Positions 63,866 to 64,000 of a DNA stretch of 64,000 nucleotides are shown here, piece by piece. Below the pieces are notes generated by a model, which made no database searches, had not been told where the DNA came from, and saw only the letters and a program-made list of their open reading frames with translations. Origin of the DNA: CAIOYC01 sp965277345 (GTDB lineage: Bacteria > Pseudomonadota > Alphaproteobacteria > Caulobacterales > Caulobacteraceae); the NCBI GenBank assembly GCA_965277345.1, contig CBDICI010000004.1, positions 372,001 through 436,000 on the forward strand, written 5' to 3'. The position numbers and the translations under genes were made by a program. Within the stretch, counting starts at the first letter, position 1, and every line of letters begins with the position of its first letter.

Positions 63866-64000
63866 GCCATCTCCGTCACCGCGGCGCCCATCTCGGCGGT
63901 GATCCGTGCAGCCACGTCCTTGGGATCGTTCGCGGCGGTGATGGGCCGGCCGCAGACCAGATGGCTGGCGCCGGCGGCGAGGGCCTCGGCCGGGGTGGCG
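63862..64000 (-). CDS. pyrF: Orotidine 5'-phosphate decarboxylase, C-terminal part
   Basis: The last 46 codons of a gene continuing beyond the window. TPAEALAAGASHLVCGRPITAANDP is the phosphate-binding end of OMP decarboxylase (GRPIT being its signature), the final step of UMP synthesis. The stop is at 63862-63864, overlapping the toxin stop tail to tail. Confidence 0.85.
   Translation of the reverse strand, partial: ATPAEALAAGASHLVCGRPITAANDPKDVAARITAEMGAAVTEMA

Overview
This window is a GC-rich stretch of bacterial chromosome from an alphaproteobacterium. Caulobacterales (a Caulobacter or Phenylobacterium relative) is the best guess. The reasons are the codon and base bias, two full-length TonB-dependent receptors plus a third that lacks a visible signal peptide, the PhaR/PhaA/PhaB set, a TolQRAB-Pal-CpoB cluster, a Tat-exported aldehyde oxidoreductase, and the dense alphaproteobacterial intergenic palindromes. 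No plasmid, prophage, insertion sequence or CRISPR array is visible. Most of the window is ordinary core and metabolic DNA with a few foreign-looking insertions.

Layout. 1-8101 (+): the end of an alternative complex III operon (actB end, actC-actF) running directly into an SCO copper chaperone and a caa3-type, A2-family cytochrome c oxidase. Every gene overlaps the next. 8246-14430 (-): a three-subunit periplasmic xanthine-dehydrogenase-family aldehyde oxidoreductase (PaoABC/YagTSR type) and a secreted penicillin-acylase-family hydrolase. 14543-18647: a short-chain dehydrogenase, a two-gene DNA-repair module (UdgX fused to DUF4130, plus a radical SAM protein ending in a perfect sliding-clamp-binding peptide), and a VOC protein. 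18657-24378: divergent TonB-dependent receptors. 24461-32845: lipoprotein plus glutathionylspermidine-synthase-like enzyme, a Tat-exported M24 peptidase, a POT peptide transporter, an SLC13 transporter, and the third TonB receptor. 32935-36608: polyhydroxybutyrate genes, phaR divergent from phaA - secreted hydrolase - phaB, with a clear PhaR operator between them. 36759-43235: glyoxalase II, a methyltransferase, a PII protein, MscS, an HD protein and a cation-diffusion transporter.

43323-46739: a tRNA-Gly(CCC) followed by three membrane/regulatory genes of somewhat lower GC. 47176-52089: WD40 protein, lone ExbD, dnaJ and dnaK. 52517-57584: the succinate dehydrogenase operon sdhCDAB. It has a low-GC membrane protein gene just upstream and, most strikingly, a low-GC GIY-YIG-like nuclease gene inserted seamlessly between sdhA and sdhB. 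57589-58181: VapBC toxin-antitoxin. 58265-63311: the complete Tol-Pal operon on the minus strand. 63426-63865: a ParE/RelE-type toxin-antitoxin. 63862-64000: the end of pyrF.

How the parts work together. ACIII passes quinol electrons to cytochrome c and the adjacent caa3 oxidase, while SdhCDAB feeds electrons into the quinone pool. Pha genes store carbon, with PhaR as the sensor. Tol-Pal, CpoB and the TonB receptors maintain and use the outer membrane. The observations I rank highest are the GIY-YIG gene inside sdhAB, the clamp-binding tail on the radical SAM partner of UdgX, a repeated TTGGAC/CTGCAC intergenic element found at two loci, and a signal-less TonB receptor. All assignments are from reading the sequence; no searches were run.
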